In this document: positions 6,989 to 9,630 of the stretch, piece by piece
Layout: each line of letters starts with the position of its first letter
Position numbering within the stretch: position 1 is the first letter of the stretch
Assembly (NCBI GenBank): GCA_030619095.1
Contig: JAUXCB010000033.1
Coordinates: 1 to 9,630 of the forward strand
From: Verrucomicrobiota bacterium
GTDB taxonomy: Bacteria; Verrucomicrobiota; Kiritimatiellia; Kiritimatiellales; Tichowtungiaceae
Reading direction: 5' to 3'
DNA length: 9,630 nucleotides
Notes under the pieces: model-generated
Told to the model about the DNA's origin: nothing
Seen by the model: the letters and a program-made list of their open reading frames with translations, nothing else
Databases searched by the model: none
Program-made: the position numbers and the translations under genes

Positions 6989-7073
6989 GAATATCGAATA
7001 AGGAATATCGATTTGAGAAGAAAAAGAATATCACTTCTGCGGTTCGGTGTTCTCTGTTCGATATTCATCATTC
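6989..7073. repeat. Heptad-periodic palindromic array (word GAATATC) across the lipoprotein start
   Basis: Consecutive 7-nt units run from 6989: GAATATC, GAATAAG, GAATATC, GATTTGA, GAAGAAA. The opposite half has TTC ending at 7045, 7052, 7059, 7066 and 7073 (exactly 7 apart; units GGTGTTC, TCTGTTC, GATATTC, ATCATTC). GAATATCGAA and TTCGATATTC are perfect reverse complements. It begins 6 nt after the ileS stop and covers the start codon and signal peptide of the next gene. Confidence 0.8.
7000..7004 (+). promoter_or_regulatory. Ribosome binding site choosing the TTG start of the lipoprotein
   Basis: AAGGA lies 8 nt before TTG 7013. It lies within the repeat array, so it is repeat-derived. It favours 7013 over GTG 6980, which has no such site and whose codon overlaps the ileS stop. 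Confidence 0.5.
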
Positions 7074-7471
7074 TTTTCGGTTGTGCATCCATTCGCCCGC
7101 CGCGCGGAGTGAAGCCGCAGACTCTAGTTCTCGAGACAACGGGATACTGCGATTGCGGAACGTGCTGCGGCTGGCGGCGAAGTTGGAAGCCCCCGTTCAA
7201 ACCGGTCTATTCCTCGGGCTCTCTGAAGGGAAAAGCCAAGGAGGTTGGGGTGACCGCCTCAGGCAGTGAGGCACAACCGGGGACCATTGCCGCCGATACA
7301 CGCTTTTATCCCTTCGGAACGGTGATGGATGTTCCGGGCTACGGAATGGGGCGAGTGGAGGATACGGGAGGCGACATCAAGGGCCCGGCTCGGATTGACC
7401 TGTTTTTTAAGACCCACGAACAAGCCCTGCAATGGGGCAGAAAACGTCTCAGTGTCCACATCTGGAAGTGA
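7013..7471 (+). CDS. Small lipoprotein with a C-terminal 3D domain
   Basis: Predicted envelope lipoprotein, 152 residues from TTG 7013. A charged n-region (RRKR), a hydrophobic stretch (LLRFGVLCSIFIILFG) and a lipobox LFGC with Cys24 point to lipid attachment after signal peptidase II cleavage. A Cys-rich segment follows (GYCDCGTCCGW, about 44-54). The C-terminal half matches the 3D domain (PF06725, double-psi barrel as in MltA- and YocH-like cell-wall proteins): GTIAADTRFYPFGTVMDVPG, then the three-Asp signature in VEDTGGDIKG and ARIDLFF (Asp117, Asp121, Asp129), ending in LSVHI. A role in peptidoglycan cleavage or remodelling is likely, but the domain alone does not prove it. The gene lies 29 nt after ileS and its last 23 nt overlap the convergent Nudix gene. 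GTG 6980 would add 11 residues. Confidence 0.82.
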   Translation: MRRKRISLLRFGVLCSIFIILFGCASIRPPRGVKPQTLVLETTGYCDCGTCCGWRRSWKPPFKPVYSSGSLKGKAKEVGVTASGSEAQPGTIAADTRFYPFGTVMDVPGYGMGRVEDTGGDIKGPARIDLFFKTHEQALQWGRKRLSVHIWK

Positions 7472-7958
7472 CGGGATCAATTAATTCGTGGTCGAGCATG
7501 GTTTTGTTCTCGAAGGTGAAGCGGCCGATAAACTTTTCGCCAGCAATCATTTTGGGATACCAAATGGGGTCGTCGGCCCACATATTGTGGTAGGGAAGTT
7601 CGTCGATGTGAAACCAGTGTGGAACGGCTTCGTCGGTTTCCGTCGGGGTGCCTTCAAATTCGGTCGCGGTGAAGACCTCGCCATGAATGCTGTGTCCGTC
7701 GGTGAACTGAAACATCAAGGTGCCAACATGCACCGGGTCAAGCGGGGTGATGCAGAGTTCTTCCTGCGTTTCGCGCACGGCGCATTCCAGAATGGTTTCG
7801 CCCGGTTCCATCCGTCCGCCCGGTGCGTTAAAGTACCCCGCGCCAAACCCGCGCTTTTTGTCGATTAAAAGCAGCTTTCCCTCCTGCTGAATAAACAGGA
7901 GCGTGGCCCTCTCTTTGGGATCCCATTGATCCCAATCTATATCGCTTACTTTTTGCAT
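7449..7958 (-). CDS. MTH1-like Nudix hydrolase (oxidised purine nucleotide triphosphatase)
   Basis: Cytoplasmic Nudix pyrophosphohydrolase of 169 residues, likely converting oxidised purine nucleoside triphosphates such as 8-oxo-dGTP to monophosphates. The Nudix box spans residues 48-70: G-x5-E, seven residues, then RETQEELCI. The metal-binding RE and EE are present; the Gly expected near the end of the box is Cys69. Two further blocks point to the MTH1 branch: GYFNAPGG just before the box, and NMWADDPIWYP (125-135), where Trp127, Asp129 and Asp130 align with the MTH1 residues Trp117, Asp119 and Asp120 that read the damaged base. The ending FIGRFTFENKTMLDHEL also resembles MTH1. The ATG start at 7958 follows a weak GGATGG. 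Its 3' end overlaps the lipoprotein gene by 23 nt. It follows the methyltransferase gene on the same strand, separated by 109 nt holding a long inverted repeat. Confidence 0.92.
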   Translation of the reverse strand: MQKVSDIDWDQWDPKERATLLFIQQEGKLLLIDKKRGFGAGYFNAPGGRMEPGETILECAVRETQEELCITPLDPVHVGTLMFQFTDGHSIHGEVFTATEFEGTPTETDEAVPHWFHIDELPYHNMWADDPIWYPKMIAGEKFIGRFTFENKTMLDHELIDPVTSRCGH

Positions 7959-7984
7959 TTTTTACCATCCGTGAAAGGAAGATT

Positions 7985-8061
7985 GTTCACAAGATGATGG
8001 ACAACAAGATTATTTTTTTCGCCCGAACTTCCCATTATCCTGTTATCAATCATCTTGTGAA
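7985..8061. repeat. Palindromic periodic array with 13-bp perfect arms
   Basis: TTCACAAGATGAT (7986-7998) and ATCATCTTGTGAA (8049-8061) are perfect inverted repeats about 50 nt apart. Inside, the left half repeats at 15 nt (GTTCACAAGATGATG at 7985 against GACAACAAGATTATT at 8000, that is 8+7). The right half has ATC ending at 8039, 8047 and 8054 (8 then 7). It lies between two minus-strand genes and could act as an mRNA hairpin or terminator. No simple stem plus T-run terminator is present. Confidence 0.75.
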
Positions 8062-8067
8062 AACTCT

Positions 8068-9351
8068 TTAGTATAATTCGTATTTCCCGAGAACACCTTC
8101 GAGGCCTCCGTTATTCAACTCGTTTTTCCATTCCGGCTTCAGTCCCACTTTTTTGAGTAATTTTCGATCCCCCGCGTATACATAAGCCGTGCAACCGGTA
8201 CAGCGTTGTTTGAGGAAGTCACCAAACTCTTTCAGCAACTGTTCCGCCTGTTCGCGGCTTCCGAGCCGGATGCCGTAGGGCGGGTTCACCACGAGGGTTG
8301 CATTTTCAATCTTTTCAATTTTCCGGAAATCTTTTGGTTCGCATTCAAATGCGTTTTTGCAGCCCGGCAGGCGGTTGAGGTTGCGGCGGGTGGCGCGCGC
8401 GGCAACCGGATCGATGTCGGACGCGATGATTAGGGGTTTGTTTGCAAACGTTTCCCTTCGATTCGGCTCCGCCGGAGGCGTCGCCCCACCTGTGGGTTTC
8501 GAGTCGGTCGGCAGGGCGAGCCCCTCTCGAAGACCCTCGATTTTTCGGGGCGAGCGAGCCGAGTTCGCAGAGAAAGGCGGCAGAGGGCGCATGAAGCCAT
8601 CGGCCTGGTTTTTCACCTTCATCCAGACAGCGGAATCGAAGTCGGGGAGGCGTTTAAAACCCCAGCCTGTCCGGAGATATCCGGCTGGCATCCGGCAATA
8701 CCGCATGGCGGCCTCGCAGAGCAGGGTGCCCGAGCCGCTCATGGGGTCGACGAGTGGGCGTTCCCCATCCCATCCAGAAAGTTTAATGATTGCCGCCGCC
8801 AGCGTTTCGGCGAGGGGCGCTTCGACGCGTGCGGTGCGATACCCTCGTTTGTGGAGCGATCCCCCGGAGGTGTCGATGCTGATCGTCGCGCGGTTGTTTC
8901 GCACAAAAAGATGAATGCCGAGGTCGGGAGACTGTACATCTACGCTGGGTCGCTCGCCGCATTTCTCGCGAAAGAAGTCGCAGAGTGCATCTTTGACCCG
9001 TAGCCCTGCGTACTGTGAGTGGGTGAGTCCGGGTGTGTTGGAGGTGACCGCGTTGATCGCAAAGGTATCCTGCGGGGTGATAAACATCGACCAGTCGATT
9101 TTCATTGCGGTCTGATGCAGGTATTTATCGCTGTGGCAGTCGAATGTGATCAGGGGTGCCAGCACCCGGATGAGCAGGCGGGAGGTGTAGTTGATGCGGT
9201 AGAGCGTTTCCGGATCGGCTTCAAAATGAAACCCTCGATAGGCCTCTTTTAGATTTTTTGCGCCAAGCTCTTTCAGCTCGGCCTCCGCGAGGTTTTCAAA
9301 TCCGCCTGCGATCTGAGCAAAGTATTGATTGTGTTGTTGATATTGGAACAT
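8068..9351 (-). CDS. THUMP-domain class I RNA methyltransferase (RlmL N-half / YpsC type)
   Basis: SAM-dependent RNA methyltransferase of 427 residues, cytoplasmic. By family (COG0116) it probably makes an N2-methylguanosine in 23S rRNA, as the N-terminal half of RlmL does. The N-terminal AQIAGGFENLAEAELKELG leads into a THUMP domain (to about residue 155). HKRGYRTARVEAPLAETLAA (167-186), the SAM-binding motif VDPMSGSGTL (201-210), the SDIDP acidic loop (311-315) and the catalytic NPPYGIRLG (356-364) follow in family order. Unusually, residues about 258-303 form a Ser/Pro/Arg-rich stretch between MRPLP and PLIIASDID, where relatives have only a few residues; it is encoded by a GC-rich palindromic insert that keeps the frame. 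No Shine-Dalgarno site precedes ATG 9351. It may be co-transcribed with the Nudix gene. Confidence 0.92.
   Translation of the reverse strand: MFQYQQHNQYFAQIAGGFENLAEAELKELGAKNLKEAYRGFHFEADPETLYRINYTSRLLIRVLAPLITFDCHSDKYLHQTAMKIDWSMFITPQDTFAINAVTSNTPGLTHSQYAGLRVKDALCDFFREKCGERPSVDVQSPDLGIHLFVRNNRATISIDTSGGSLHKRGYRTARVEAPLAETLAAAIIKLSGWDGERPLVDPMSGSGTLLCEAAMRYCRMPAGYLRTGWGFKRLPDFDSAVWMKVKNQADGFMRPLPPFSANSARSPRKIEGLREGLALPTDSKPTGGATPPAEPNRRETFANKPLIIASDIDPVAARATRRNLNRLPGCKNAFECEPKDFRKIEKIENATLVVNPPYGIRLGSREQAEQLLKEFGDFLKQRCTGCTAYVYAGDRKLLKKVGLKPEWKNELNNGGLEGVLGKYELY
8463..8562. repeat. GC-rich multi-hairpin insert inside the methyltransferase gene
   Basis: Outer 7-bp arms TCGGCTC (8463-8469) and GAGCCGA (8556-8562) enclose smaller stems such as CTCC-GCC-GGAG and CCCAC-CT-GTGGG. 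The coding frame runs through it with no stop, giving the non-conserved residues about 258-303. Its composition resembles short GC-rich dispersed repeats and not the neighbouring methyltransferase sequence. Edges are approximate. Confidence 0.6.
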
Positions 9352-9384
9352 AAGGAAACAAGCCTAGCAGAGAGAAGAGGGATT

Positions 9385-9494
9385 GGAATGTTGGAATGGA
9401 GGAATATTGGAAAGCCATTAAGGATCTTTTGAATTCGTCATCATCGGTTCCTCTTTCCATCGTTCCAATATTCCAGTATTCCATTACTCCACTT
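9385..9494. repeat. Octad-periodic palindromic array (word GGAATATT) before truA
   Basis: The left half is four exact 8-nt units starting at 9385, 9393, 9401 and 9409: GGAATGTT, GGAATGGA, GGAATATT, GGAAAGCC. The right half is five 8-nt units starting at 9455, 9463, 9471, 9479 and 9487: TTCCATCG, TTCCAATA, TTCCAGTA, TTCCATTA, CTCCACTT. GGAATATTGGAA (9401-9412) and TTCCAATATTCC (9463-9474) are perfect reverse complements. It fills the spacer between the divergent methyltransferase and truA starts and ends 6 nt before truA, so it must overlap the upstream signals of both genes. Confidence 0.85.
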
Positions 9495-9500
9495 TCCCTA

Positions 9501-9630
9501 ATGAGTACTCGATATAAGATCACCATTGCCTATGACGGCACGGATTACGCGGGCTGGCAGGTCCAGCCGCGCAAGAATACCGTGCAGGCGGAGATCGAGC
9601 GGGTGATCGAACATCTGGTTGGTAAAAAAA
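9501..9630 (+). CDS. truA: tRNA pseudouridine synthase A, 5' end only
   Basis: Start of TruA, which isomerises uridines to pseudouridine at positions 38-40 of the tRNA anticodon arm. ATG 9501 opens STRYKITIAYDGTDYAGWQV, with the family block YDGTDYAGWQVQP followed by TVQAEIERVI. The frame is open to the window edge (43 codons). The catalytic Asp motif (RTDAGVHA type) lies beyond the window. No Shine-Dalgarno site is visible; the preceding 110 nt are the octad repeat array. Confidence 0.93.
   Translation, partial: MSTRYKITIAYDGTDYAGWQVQPRKNTVQAEIERVIEHLVGKK

Noticed and set aside
6989..9494. CRISPR array
   Set aside because: The repeat units are 7-8 nt, degenerate and inverted in two halves. 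There are no 23-40 nt identical repeats with unique spacers and no cas genes.

Overview
This window (about 55% GC by eye) reads as a bacterial chromosomal segment of housekeeping and accessory genes with compact spacing and many palindromic repeats. The long eukaryal-like (type 2) isoleucyl-tRNA synthetase, the repeat-filled spacers and the general protein style suggest the PVC group, perhaps Kiritimatiellota or a relative. That placement is an inference from style, not from a marker gene comparison.

Layout. 1-1966, minus strand: a two-gene operon, an AEC-family permease followed 3 nt later by an aldo/keto reductase that runs off the left edge. 2137-2784, plus strand: a hicAB toxin-antitoxin locus with a promoter/operator palindrome, a hicA toxin broken by one in-frame TGA, and an intact hicB antitoxin. 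2785-3135: no gene, only small hairpins. 3136-3391, minus strand: an intact tRNA-Phe(GAA) downstream of a broken second copy, whose anticodon loop is split by a 29-bp double-hairpin element; the strong promoter sits in front of the broken copy. 3484-6983, plus strand: tRNA-Gly(CCC) with its promoter, a palindromic leader, then ileS. 7013-7471, plus: a small 3D-domain lipoprotein. 7449-7958, minus: an MTH1-like Nudix hydrolase that overlaps the lipoprotein gene tail to tail. 8068-9351, minus: a THUMP-domain RNA methyltransferase. 9501-9630, plus: the 5' end of truA.

Functionally the right two thirds is mostly translation and RNA maturation (tRNA-Phe, tRNA-Gly, IleRS, an rRNA methyltransferase, TruA) plus nucleotide-pool cleaning (Nudix) and an envelope lipoprotein. 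The left part is transport, redox and a decayed toxin-antitoxin module.

The most unusual signal is a class of repeats defined by architecture and not by sequence. Four loci (about 6062-6197, 6989-7073, 7985-8061, 9385-9494) each contain a run of short degenerate words repeating every 7 or 8 nt, then a core, then a run of the reverse-complement word at the same period. The word differs at each locus. One copy lies in frame inside ileS, and one supplies the start region and signal peptide of the lipoprotein. A different GC-rich palindromic insert sits in frame inside the methyltransferase. Together these suggest repeat elements that are tolerated in, and recruited into, coding sequence.
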